Shown one piece after another: positions 9,482-18,064 of a stretch of 64,000 nucleotides of DNA. This stretch comes from Paraglaciecola chathamensis S18K6 (GTDB lineage: Bacteria > Pseudomonadota > Gammaproteobacteria > Enterobacterales > Alteromonadaceae). Under the pieces are notes generated by a model, which saw only the letters and a list, made by a program, of their open reading frames with translations, was not told the origin of the DNA and searched no databases. Both the position numbers and the translations under genes were made by a program. The DNA lies in the NCBI GenBank assembly GCA_000314955.1, contig BAEM01000033.1, positions 1 to 64,000 on the forward strand. Reading direction: 5' to 3'. Within the stretch, counting starts at the first letter, position 1; every line of letters starts with the position of its first letter.

Positions 9482-9636
9482 GTTGGTCTGGTCCTGTGTA
9501 CAAATTTAACGCCAAAAAACAGTGAGGCGCTAGCAGCACACTATTGTGACAGCCTAAAGCCTTGATTGCCAAAGTAACCTTAAGGCAAAATAGTTGTACC
9601 ATTCGAATATCAGTTTCCTGCTGAGCATAGGCACAC

Positions 9637-10620
9637 ATGCAGACCCAGTTACTTTTAGCCATACGTGATCACCTTGACGATCCCCACGCTACCAAGCGCG
9701 AGCTATTACAGCGCTTGTGGAGCGAGTACGGTGAGATTGCCCGCTACTATAGCCCTAAGCTGGGCATGTCTTTCATTGCGAAGCATGTTTCACCGCCTAA
9801 TGAGGTGCATCATCCCCGTGGTTGGCACAGTGACGTGGGGCATCAACGTAAAGTGCGCTCTTATCAAGTGGAAGCTGAGTTTTACCAATCTTTCGCTGGG
9901 AGTTGTGATGAGACGTGTTACGTGCCGCAGTTTATCGGGCTAATCAAAGAGCCAAACCACCCAGAGCAGCAAACCCTGCTTATGGAGGACTTACAAAGCA
10001 GTGGTTTTACTCTTGTGCATACAAGGGTGGCAGATGCCCAAGTTAAAACAGTACTTAGTTGGTTGGCGCACTTTCATGGCCGCTTTCTTAACATAGACAT
10101 CTCATCTTTGTGGCCGGTTGGCAGCTATTGGTATTTGGCTACGCGCCAAGCAGAATTTGCTGCCATGGAGGATGGCGCGCTAAAGCATAATGCATCGCGT
10201 ATTGACCACCGGCTAAATCATGCCCGTTTTCAAACCCTTTTACATGGCGATGCTAAGCTGGCGAATTTCTGTTTTAGTGAACAAGAGCAAGTGGCCGCGG
10301 TGGACTTTCAATATGTAGGCCGAGGCGTTGGGGTGAAAGACGTGATGTACTTTCTTGGTAGTTGTTTAACAGACAGGCAATTACTGGAAAAACATGACAC
10401 TTATGTGGATTATTATTTTGCAGCGTTAAAAACAGCGCTGCTGGCACGCAGCTCAAGCGAGTTTAGCCAAGACAAGGTAGTAAAGCTCGAGCAAGAATGG
10501 CGTGAGCTTATCCCCTTTGCGTGGGCCGATTTTAACCGATTTTTGCTCGGTTGGAGCCCAGAACACGTTAAAATCAACGACTTTATGGTAAGTCAAACTG
10601 AGCGGGCCTTGTCGCTCTAA
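9637..10620 (+). CDS. Phosphotransferase of the aminoglycoside/CHK kinase-like superfamily
   Basis: A 327-residue protein with the bacterial kinase-like fold. The catalytic loop LLHGDAKLANF and the metal-binding DFQ (VDFQYVGRG) are intact, as is an upstream ATP-lobe segment ending TLLMEDL. Members phosphorylate small hydroxylated molecules. The exact substrate is unknown, and there is no reason to call it an antibiotic resistance gene. Translation probably starts at the ATG at 9637; the upstream Shine-Dalgarno sequence is weak. It stands alone, divergent from the DUF2797 gene. Confidence 0.8.
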   Translation: MQTQLLLAIRDHLDDPHATKRELLQRLWSEYGEIARYYSPKLGMSFIAKHVSPPNEVHHPRGWHSDVGHQRKVRSYQVEAEFYQSFAGSCDETCYVPQFIGLIKEPNHPEQQTLLMEDLQSSGFTLVHTRVADAQVKTVLSWLAHFHGRFLNIDISSLWPVGSYWYLATRQAEFAAMEDGALKHNASRIDHRLNHARFQTLLHGDAKLANFCFSEQEQVAAVDFQYVGRGVGVKDVMYFLGSCLTDRQLLEKHDTYVDYYFAALKTALLARSSSEFSQDKVVKLEQEWRELIPFAWADFNRFLLGWSPEHVKINDFMVSQTERALSL

Positions 10621-10827
10621 GCGAAGGGCGGAACGTATTAATGACCTATCACCCATAATGCCGTTCAACTGACTAAGGTTTGCGTTTTATCTTATTCAGC
10701 TTACGGGTTTATTTATTGTGCTTGAATTGTGGGCCAAAGCACGACAAGCTTCGTCGCTTGATTACTCTCCTTGATAACTGTTTTAAGGTTACTTGAAACA
10801 GCTTTTACCGATTAGCAAAGCCGATTT

Positions 10828-11502
10828 ATGAGCCAATCTCAACTTGTATTAAATATTCAACGAGCGTTAAAGTTTAATTTTGTCCCAGCGGTATGTTTAC
10901 AGGTGATTGCGTTAGGCATTGGGTTGAGCTTTTTTTATTGGCCGGCAAGTCAGCCTGTGTTCAATTTTTTCGCTGAACTTAAAGCTCAATACGGCGTTGG
11001 CTATGCGATTGCATCAACAGCTTTGTTCGGTGGGCTATTGCCTTATTTGTATTTACTATTGTCTGGACAGGTGCATTTCAAACCTCTTCGCCAGCTCTTG
11101 TTCTATTGTGTTTTATGGGCGGCGATGGGGTGGCTAGTAGATGAGTTTTACAGTTTGCAAATTACCTTATTTGGTAGTGATACAGATGTGACTACGCTGA
11201 TTAAAAAAATGGCCTTCGATCAGTTTGTATTTAGCGCGCTGTTAACTTGCCCTTTATTAACCCTATGTTATCACTATAAAGATGCACAGTTTAATCTGAA
11301 GAGCACGATTATGTCGCTGGATAAACGACTGTTTTTACTTTATTTACCCACCACAATCATCACTAATTGGTTAGTCTGGATCCCCTCTGTCTTACTGATT
11401 TACTTAATGCCACCAATGCTGCAGATACCGCTATTCAATTTAGTGCTTTGTTTTTTTGTATTGGTGCTAGCCATATTAAATACTGACCCTTCACCTGCTT
11501 AA
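10828..11502 (+). CDS. Unknown multi-pass membrane protein
   Basis: A 224-residue protein with about six hydrophobic segments (near residues 18-38, 55-78, 88-108, 132-150, 170-192 and 198-218). I do not recognise the family with confidence. The segment around FDQFVFSAL followed by NWLVWIPSVLLIYLMPP is faintly like the Mpv17/PMP22 membrane family (DQ, then W-P and P), but the resemblance is weak and may be chance. The ATG at 10828 has no strong ribosome binding site. It is separated by about 200 bp from the preceding phosphotransferase and has no clear operon partner. Confidence 0.65.
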   Translation: MSQSQLVLNIQRALKFNFVPAVCLQVIALGIGLSFFYWPASQPVFNFFAELKAQYGVGYAIASTALFGGLLPYLYLLLSGQVHFKPLRQLLFYCVLWAAMGWLVDEFYSLQITLFGSDTDVTTLIKKMAFDQFVFSALLTCPLLTLCYHYKDAQFNLKSTIMSLDKRLFLLYLPTTIITNWLVWIPSVLLIYLMPPMLQIPLFNLVLCFFVLVLAILNTDPSPA

Positions 11503-11706
11503 ATGGCCAAGCATAACGAAATGCCCTACCCCCAGCGTAACAATGGCCCCCACCGAGCATAAGAGCAAATATTTACTCCTTAAGATAACTTTCATTAATA
11601 GACCACAGATGAAAAAGATAATTGTCGTTAACAGACATTTTTCATTAAACTGCTTATTTTTGGTAATAAATTTATCCGTTGATGCGTTTGCACGTAGCAT
11701 TTGCAC
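11491..11706 (-). CDS. Possible small membrane protein (doubtful)
   Basis: A 71-residue open frame in the 396-bp gap between two genes. It has two hydrophobic stretches (CLLTTIIFFICGLLM and YLLLCSVGAIVTLGVG) separated by a basic turn. Its end overlaps the 3' end of the neighbouring membrane protein gene on the other strand by 12 bp. No good ribosome binding site precedes its ATG. The overlapping plus-strand frame at 11543-11752 is less convincing still. The rest of the gap shows nothing recognisable. Confidence 0.22.
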   Translation of the reverse strand: MQMLRANASTDKFITKNKQFNEKCLLTTIIFFICGLLMKVILRSKYLLLCSVGAIVTLGVGHFVMLGHLSR

Positions 11707-11898
11707 ATATCATGACAATGCGGGTTTAGTAACAAATATTCATCTTGTGTAAATTGCGAAGATCAAAGTTAGCGTTTATTATTTTTGTAAGAGTAAACGG
11801 AACTTTTTATGCCTGAGCTCTACTTTAGACGCGATATTGATGGGTAATGATAGACAACGCTTTATCTCACTTAACCAAGAGGCAGTCACCTCAGTATT

Positions 11899-13953
11899 AT
11901 GATAGTTCATGAAGAAGCCATAAAAGACGCGGTTTATCAGTTATTTGATGAAGTTGATGCACTCTCTGTGCAAGGATACGATGAAGAGCGTAATGTCATT
12001 TACTGGAATTTAGGAAGTGAATTACTTTATGGCTACACGGAAGAAGAAGCCTTAGGCCAAAAGCTTGAAGACCTTATTTTCCCTGATTTTATGCGTGAGC
12101 CTGTTATTGCTGCCCACAGCGATTGGATCAACAAAGGCATTAAAATTCCTGCTGAAGAACTGACGCTGCGCCATAAAAATGGCAGTGATGTGAGCGTATT
12201 TTCAAGCCATGTTTTGTTTACCAATGAGCATAACAAGCATGAAATGTATTGCATTGATATCAACTTAGCTGAAGTCAGACAAGCCCAGGCCCAAGCCCAA
12301 TTCAAAGACAACATGCTCGAAGCCGTTTTCGAGGCAACCCCAGATGTATTTTTGTTGATAGATGAAAATGGCACGATCATCGATTATCACGCCGGAGACA
12401 ATGAAGACTTCTATGTCTTTCCCAAAGATTGCATTGGTCAATCGGTATCGAGTTTGTTTCCTCAGCCTGTGGCACGTAAGTTTACTGTGCACAACGCCAT
12501 TGCTTTCACCAAAGGTGGCATTTCTACCTTTGAGTACGAAGTCGAACTGGCGAGCGGGACCCGCTATTTTGAAGCAAGATTAAGCCACCTGAACGCTTAT
12601 AAGCAGGTGGTGGTTATTATCCGTGATATTACCGAGCAGCATAAAGCGGCTGAGAGTATACGCCAACATGCTTACTTCGATAGTTTAACCTCGCTACCTA
12701 ATCGCTTTTTATCGCTGGATCGTTTGTCGCAGATGCTTAAAGAGGCGCAAAGAAGTAAAGAAAAAGTCGCGTTACTGTTTTTAGACTTAGATGACTTTAA
12801 AAAAGTAAACGACTCTCTAGGCCATGAAGTTGGCGATAAGTTACTTAAAGAGGTTGCCAATAAATTAACCTTAGCATTACGTAAAGCAGACACTGTCGGG
12901 CGCCTTGGTGGAGACGAATTTATCGTGTTATTACGCTCATTAACAGGAGATAGTGACGCCATCGATATCGCTGAAAATTTATTGGAAATTTTTCGAGAGC
13001 CATTTGAAATAGATGGCAAAGAGCTGGTACTAACCTTAAGTATTGGCATTGTGACCTATACCAAAAACGGTGATAGCGCTTCTGACCTATTGCGTCATGC
13101 GGATGCAGCTATGTACCAATCAAAGCTGTCAGGGCGCAATACCTACTCATTTTTTACCAAAGAAATGAGTGACGTCATGCTGCGTCGTTTAGAAATAGAA
13201 GAACAGTTGAATCATGCTTTGCAGCGCGAAGAGTTTGAAGTGTATTACCAACCTAAATTCGACGTGAAAAGTAAAAAAATGATAGGTGCTGAAGCGTTAT
13301 TACGTTGGCGAAATCCGCTTTTAGGTAACGTGACGCCTGACGAATTTATTCCCATTGCTGAGCATACGGGAATGATTGTGCCCATTGGCAAGTATGTGGT
13401 TAAGCAGTCATTGGCTTTTTTAAATAACTGGAACACTACTCATCAGCAAACGTATACGATTGCTGTGAATTTATCCCCTAGGCAGTTCAGAGATAAAACC
13501 CTGATTGGTTTTATTGAGCAAACGTTGCACGATGAAAATATCGCACCAAAAAGCCTAGAGTTCGAAATTACCGAAGGGGTGTTAATGGCTGGAAACTCTT
13601 ATATTGATGATGCTTTACAGAACCTACATCAACTGGGAGTGAAGTTATCAATGGATGATTTCGGTACTGGCTATTCTTCCTTGAGCTATTTACGCCAATA
13701 TTCGTTTGACGTACTAAAAATTGATCGTAGTTTTATTAGTGGTATCACTGAAAAGAAAGAAGATCTTGATCTTGTTAAAGCCACTATAGCAATGGCCCAT
13801 AGTTTAGACTTGAGCGTTGTTGCTGAGGGCGTTGAAACACATGAGCAGTTATTTTTGTTAGATGAACTTGGCTGTGACTTGGTACAAGGTTATTACTTCA
13901 GCAAGCCTATTCCAGCAGAAAATGCACTTGATTTTCGCTATCCGGCGAACTGA
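11899..13953 (+). CDS. PAS-PAS-GGDEF-EAL cyclic-di-GMP protein
   Basis: A 684-residue cytoplasmic signalling protein without membrane segments. It has two N-terminal PAS domains (about residues 10-125 and 130-250). A GGDEF diguanylate cyclase follows, with intact GGDEF near residue 337 and an RKAD product-inhibition site five residues before it. Last is an EAL phosphodiesterase with EALLRW near residue 465, DDFGTGYSS and VAEGVET. Both catalytic signatures are complete, so it could make or degrade cyclic-di-GMP; which activity dominates cannot be read from sequence. It stands alone, so the input signal is unknown. The start at 11899 lacks a clear Shine-Dalgarno sequence. Confidence 0.93.
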   Translation: MIVHEEAIKDAVYQLFDEVDALSVQGYDEERNVIYWNLGSELLYGYTEEEALGQKLEDLIFPDFMREPVIAAHSDWINKGIKIPAEELTLRHKNGSDVSVFSSHVLFTNEHNKHEMYCIDINLAEVRQAQAQAQFKDNMLEAVFEATPDVFLLIDENGTIIDYHAGDNEDFYVFPKDCIGQSVSSLFPQPVARKFTVHNAIAFTKGGISTFEYEVELASGTRYFEARLSHLNAYKQVVVIIRDITEQHKAAESIRQHAYFDSLTSLPNRFLSLDRLSQMLKEAQRSKEKVALLFLDLDDFKKVNDSLGHEVGDKLLKEVANKLTLALRKADTVGRLGGDEFIVLLRSLTGDSDAIDIAENLLEIFREPFEIDGKELVLTLSIGIVTYTKNGDSASDLLRHADAAMYQSKLSGRNTYSFFTKEMSDVMLRRLEIEEQLNHALQREEFEVYYQPKFDVKSKKMIGAEALLRWRNPLLGNVTPDEFIPIAEHTGMIVPIGKYVVKQSLAFLNNWNTTHQQTYTIAVNLSPRQFRDKTLIGFIEQTLHDENIAPKSLEFEITEGVLMAGNSYIDDALQNLHQLGVKLSMDDFGTGYSSLSYLRQYSFDVLKIDRSFISGITEKKEDLDLVKATIAMAHSLDLSVVAEGVETHEQLFLLDELGCDLVQGYYFSKPIPAENALDFRYPAN

Positions 13954-13960
13954 TACAGTA

Positions 13961-14002
13961 ATTACTCATAGAGAAATACTCATAGAGCAAGAACTCATTT
14001 AG
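13961..14002. repeat. 14-bp tandem repeat, three copies
   Basis: The units at 13961, 13975 and 13989 share ACTCAT with similar flanks; the third copy is diverged. The array begins 8 bases after the GGDEF-EAL stop codon. A similar ACTCAT-containing array lies at 22836-22886. Confidence 0.65.
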
Positions 14003-14042
14003 CTCACATAGATTAACTAACGCACCAAACACAGGTTATCAT

Positions 14043-14083
14043 CCATGCTTACCCCAGCTGATAGCTGATAGCGGTAAGCATGG
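14043..14083. terminator. Inverted repeat between convergent genes
   Basis: Perfect 11-bp arms CCATGCTTACC and GGTAAGCATGG flank a 19-base spacer that itself contains AGCTGATAGCTG. It lies between the convergent GGDEF-EAL and GDSL genes. There is no T-run on either side, so a terminator role is plausible but not shown. Confidence 0.45.
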
Positions 14084-14091
14084 GGTAAACT

Positions 14092-15009
14092 TTAGGCTAA
14101 GGTTTTGCGGCGCACTCTTATCAATAATAAGAACGCCATACCAAACAAAGCGATGACTGAAGGTTCTGAAACGGCCAGTGCCGCCAGTGCAGCAGAGGCT
14201 ATCAATTGATGACCAACAGCGGTGGGGTGCACAGCGTCCCAGAGTAAATATTCGTCTGGATTGGTGCACAACGTCATATTCGTTTCGTCGATGCAGGGGT
14301 CTGATACATTGCTTAAGTTATAGTCGCTCGGGTTCATTGAAATATCTACAAACGTACCGAAAACATCAAATTGGGTAATGTTCAAACCACTGCTTATGCC
14401 GTCTAAGCCACTTGCCAATGCCGTGTTAAATTCAAACGCCCAAGGGGCGGCAATAGGTAGATTTGGCACTAGAAAATGCATAGCCCCAGCGAGCGAAAGG
14501 CCCATCACACTGTCAACGATGTTTTGTGCAGCTTGGTCTGGGGTGTAAGTACCCGAACTACCATTTTGTAGAAAGTCGTTACCTCCCGCCCAAATAACAT
14601 ACAGTGCGTCGGCGTCCGCTGAGCCCCCTGTGGAGTTTAAGTAGCCAGCTAATTGCCCATTAAGGACTTCGTCACTTCGTTGCCCTCCGATGGCCCAATT
14701 TGTGCCCCCTGCGTAAGCGGTATTCGATGAGACACCTAAGTCACTTGCTAAGTGTTCAACCCACACAGGTCCATTTGAAAACCGGCATTCAAAGTAGGGT
14801 GGGTCGGGACAGAAACTAGGCGCGATAACTTGAAGCGCGCCTGTGTCTGAAAGCGAATCACCAAATACATGCATATCACTGATAGGTACAGCATTTGCCG
14901 ACGTGCAGAAGAGTAAAAGCAACGAAGCGCCACTGATTGAAAGGGTTTGTTTGATTTTACTGAATAAAGTACATAGTCCGCGGGTGAGCGGAAGGTATTG
15001 TTTTTTCAT
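14092..15009 (-). CDS. Secreted GDSL/SGNH esterase with PEP-CTERM-like tail
   Basis: A 305-residue exported hydrolase of the GDSL lipase/esterase family. A signal peptide ends near residue 40 (TSANAV). Block I is FGDSLSDTG with the nucleophile Ser, block III is GGNDF, and the catalytic Asp/His pair is DAVHPTAVGH. The C-terminus has SEPS, then a hydrophobic helix (VIALFGMAFLLLI), then RVRRK. That is the layout of a PEP-CTERM sorting signal processed by an exosortase, normally in exopolysaccharide-producing bacteria. No exosortase gene is in this window. The substrate (lipid, acetyl-polysaccharide or other ester) is unknown. Confidence 0.88.
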   Translation of the reverse strand: MKKQYLPLTRGLCTLFSKIKQTLSISGASLLLLFCTSANAVPISDMHVFGDSLSDTGALQVIAPSFCPDPPYFECRFSNGPVWVEHLASDLGVSSNTAYAGGTNWAIGGQRSDEVLNGQLAGYLNSTGGSADADALYVIWAGGNDFLQNGSSGTYTPDQAAQNIVDSVMGLSLAGAMHFLVPNLPIAAPWAFEFNTALASGLDGISSGLNITQFDVFGTFVDISMNPSDYNLSNVSDPCIDETNMTLCTNPDEYLLWDAVHPTAVGHQLIASAALAALAVSEPSVIALFGMAFLLLIRVRRKTLA

Positions 15010-15124
15010 TATTTCACCTTACGGCGCTTCTTTACTGCCCAACGCCAATTAGAATTTATTGTTGTTATTATCCCTTCAGGGACAAGCATCAGCACAGAAG
15101 ACTCCAAAACACCGAGGAATTAAC

Positions 15125-15271
15125 ATGCCAAAAATTTTCAATGCATTTTTCGAGCCTGCTAACAAAATCAATGGGTTAGGTGTTTTTGGTATAAAAAATG
15201 AGCTGTGTTGCAAAAAAATCCGACACAGGTTTAGTATGCTTTGGAGTGAGGTTGACCTTCCCCTAGAATAA
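15125..15271 (+). CDS. Possible small protein, 48 residues (doubtful)
   Basis: A short open frame in the 570-bp gap between the GDSL esterase and the ABC exporter. Its ATG follows a good GAGG Shine-Dalgarno sequence at 7 bases. The product would be basic, with Cys-Cys near residues 28-29, and matches nothing I recognise. The frame is too short for codon statistics to decide. The rest of the gap (15272-15579) shows no other gene. Confidence 0.25.
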   Translation: MPKIFNAFFEPANKINGLGVFGIKNELCCKKIRHRFSMLWSEVDLPLE

Positions 15272-15579
15272 TAGAGTTAAGTAACCTTGTATTACCTTGC
15301 ATTGAAACAAAGCACTCAGTGAAAACCCGTGAGGTCGAGTTTTTATAGATGTACGGGCTCGGTTAGCTGCTGGCAATCAGCTAGTATTGGTAGTATTTAC
15401 CACAGGCTGTTGCTGGCTTATGCGAAAATGCCATCACAGAGAATAGCAACGCGCTAGGATTAACAAATTACTAGGCGTTGATTTAAAACATGAGTAAATG
15501 CCCCAACATCCTAACTAGCTGTGTTTTTGCGTGTTAAAAATGCGGCCAATTCACTCCGATTTTTTACTGTATTTTTGGG

Positions 15580-17334
15580 ATGCCCGTGAAAACTGTTAAA
15601 ACCCTCACCTTAATGCGTTGGTTATTTGGCCAGCTTGCTCCTTACAAAACAAAAGTGGTTTATGCCATTACTGCATTGATCGTAGGCTCGGGGTCTTGGC
15701 TGTTATTAGGTCAAGGGGTGAAAGTCGTGGTGGATGAGGGCTTTGTGGCCAACAATGCAGCCATGTTAAATCAAATGATGTTGGTTGTGGTGGCGATTGC
15801 GCTACTGGGTAGTATCGCGGCTTATTTTCGTTTTTATTGGATGATTTGGCTTGGAGAACGCGTCAGCGCCGATATTCGCCAGTCAGTCTATTCACACCTT
15901 TTAACTCTGCCTCCTGCATTTTTTGAGCAAACCCGCACCGGCGAGGTCATTTCGCGATTTACCAGTGACACCACTGTATTGCAGTCGGTGGTGGGCATGG
16001 GCTTATCAATGGCGTTACGTGCGAGTATTACCTTTATCGGTGCGCTGTTGTTAATGCTAATCACTAGCCCGATGCTGACGTTGTACGTGCTTATCGCCGT
16101 GCCTATTGTATTGATGCCTATTCGCTTTTTCGGCGCTAAAGTGCGTTTACACGCCAGAAACAGTCAAGACCGAGTGGCTGATTTGGGGGCTTACGTAGAC
16201 GAATCATTGCATGAAATTCACACGGTGCAGGCCTACTCACATGAACAACTCGACAGAAGTATGTTCGCTGGGCGCGTTGAAGATGTCATGAGTGCAGCGA
16301 ACAGTCGTATTCGTTTTCGCGCTCTAATGATGGCTACCATCATGGGGATCAGCATGACGGCCATTACCCTTGTAGCCTGGTTAGGGGCCAAACAGGTATT
16401 AACCGCTAGTATTAGCGCCGGGGAGCTGACCGCGTTTATGTTCTATGCGGTAATGGCGGGGGGCGCAGTGGCGACCCTAAGTGAAGTGATTGGCGAAGTA
16501 CAAAAAGCGGCAGGGGCAAGCGAGAGATTGATGGAACTGCTGCACACGGACAGCGCGATCGTCATCGCAGAAAAGCCAATTGCCTTGGCAAATAAAGTGC
16601 ATGGGAATTTGCGCCTAACTGATGTTCATTTTAGCTATCCAAGCGGAGAGGGTAGCCCTGCCTTACAGAATATTTCCCTCGATATTAAGGCGGGTGAACG
16701 TATAGCTTTGGTGGGCCCCAGCGGAGCAGGAAAATCAAGTTTATTCCAATTGTTGCTTAGGTTTTATGATGTTCAATCGGGGCAAATTAGTTTAGAAGGG
16801 GTGAATATTGCTGAACTCGATTTAGACACGCTACGCCAGCAATTTGCCCTAGTGCCCCAAGAATCAGTGATATTCGCCAGCAGTGTGGCAGAAAATATTC
16901 GCTATGGGCGACCAGACGCTACTGATGAAGAAGTGCACAGTGCGGCAAAGGCCGCCAGAGCCGATGAATTTATCGCGCAATTGCCTGATGGCTATCAAAC
17001 CTATTTGGGCGAGCGGGGTGTGCGTTTATCCGGTGGGCAAAAGCAGCGAATCTCTATCGCCAGAGCGATACTGGCCGATAGGCCAATTTTGTTACTCGAT
17101 GAAGCAACCAGCTCGTTAGATGCCGCTAATGAACAGTATATAAAGCTCGCGCTGGATGAATTAATGCGGCATAAAACCACGTTAATTATTGCCCACCGCT
17201 TAGCCACAGTGATAAATGCAGATCGCATCGTGGTGATGGAACACGGCAAAATAATCGCCGTAGGTAAGCATCAAGAGTTGCTTCACAGCAATGCGCTTTA
17301 TCGCGAATTTGCCCAGTTGCAACTGGTTAGTTAA
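15580..17334 (+). CDS. ABC exporter, MsbA-like (TMD-NBD fusion)
   Basis: A 584-residue half-transporter of the lipid A/multidrug exporter type, acting in the inner membrane as a homodimer. Six transmembrane helices lie in residues 1-320. The ATPase domain has Walker A GPSGAGKSS (near residue 385), the Q-loop, signature LSGGQKQR, Walker B ILLLDEATS and the H-loop IAHRLAT. Whether it is the essential lipid A flippase MsbA or a paralogue cannot be decided here; no lpxK is next to it, which argues for a paralogue. A peptide deformylase gene follows 33 bp downstream, probably in the same transcript. Confidence 0.9.
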   Translation: MPVKTVKTLTLMRWLFGQLAPYKTKVVYAITALIVGSGSWLLLGQGVKVVVDEGFVANNAAMLNQMMLVVVAIALLGSIAAYFRFYWMIWLGERVSADIRQSVYSHLLTLPPAFFEQTRTGEVISRFTSDTTVLQSVVGMGLSMALRASITFIGALLLMLITSPMLTLYVLIAVPIVLMPIRFFGAKVRLHARNSQDRVADLGAYVDESLHEIHTVQAYSHEQLDRSMFAGRVEDVMSAANSRIRFRALMMATIMGISMTAITLVAWLGAKQVLTASISAGELTAFMFYAVMAGGAVATLSEVIGEVQKAAGASERLMELLHTDSAIVIAEKPIALANKVHGNLRLTDVHFSYPSGEGSPALQNISLDIKAGERIALVGPSGAGKSSLFQLLLRFYDVQSGQISLEGVNIAELDLDTLRQQFALVPQESVIFASSVAENIRYGRPDATDEEVHSAAKAARADEFIAQLPDGYQTYLGERGVRLSGGQKQRISIARAILADRPILLLDEATSSLDAANEQYIKLALDELMRHKTTLIIAHRLATVINADRIVVMEHGKIIAVGKHQELLHSNALYREFAQLQLVS

Positions 17335-17367
17335 CACTGCTTTTTAGCTACGAATAAGAGAAAGCCC

Positions 17368-17919
17368 ATGAAAATAGCCCAAGTTGGCGAAACTATTTTG
17401 CATCAAATGGCTAAACCGGTTGCAGAAGAAGCGATCAAAAGCGATGCGTTTCAGGCCTTTGTAGATGAATTACTAAGCACTATGCAAAATGCGAACGGTG
17501 TGGGTATCGCAGCTCCTCAAGTATTTGATGAGCGCGCGGTGATGATTATTGCATCGCGCCCAAGCCCGCGCTATCCAAACGCACCTGAAATGGAACCTTT
17601 GGTGCTGATTAACCCCAAAGTAATACAAAGCGCACAAGAGAGCGTAAAAGATTGGGAGGGCTGCTTATCTGTTCCTGGTTTACGCGGATATATTCGCCGT
17701 GCCAGTTGGGTTGAAATAGCGTATCAACAGCGAGATGGTAGTCAGGTTTCAACACGTTTAAGTGGTTTTGTGGCCCGTATCTTTTTGCATGAGTTCGACC
17801 ATCTTATTGGCAAAACATGGCTGGATCATGTTGAAGTGAATACCGATATTATGGCTGAATCGGTTTGGCGTAAGAAAGTAGCAGGTATTGTTGAGCCGCA
17901 AAATGATAGCACTGGTTAG
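17368..17919 (+). CDS. def: Peptide deformylase
   Basis: Metalloenzyme that removes the N-formyl group from new polypeptides at the ribosome. The 183-residue protein has all three motifs: GVGIAAPQ (motif I), EGCLS with the metal-binding Cys (motif II) and HEFDH with the two metal His and catalytic Glu (motif III). The usual housekeeping def sits with fmt; here it follows an ABC exporter instead, so this is probably a second copy. The C-terminal tail (SVWRKKVAG onward) is longer than a minimal enzyme. It is likely cotranscribed with the exporter. Confidence 0.93.
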   Translation: MKIAQVGETILHQMAKPVAEEAIKSDAFQAFVDELLSTMQNANGVGIAAPQVFDERAVMIIASRPSPRYPNAPEMEPLVLINPKVIQSAQESVKDWEGCLSVPGLRGYIRRASWVEIAYQQRDGSQVSTRLSGFVARIFLHEFDHLIGKTWLDHVEVNTDIMAESVWRKKVAGIVEPQNDSTG

Positions 17920-18064
17920 TTTTGTCTCCCCGACCCGCGTAATTTTGTAAAGTATGTATACAAATGAATGCTGGTAGGTTTAAACCAATGCTGTTAATTT
18001 TTTAATTTGAGATTTAGCATAAAGCTACATCTGTGAATACCGTTTATAAGAGTAAGGATATCCG

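Noticed and set aside
9637-10620. Aminoglycoside resistance gene
   Set aside because: Only the general kinase fold is shared; nothing indicates an antibiotic substrate.
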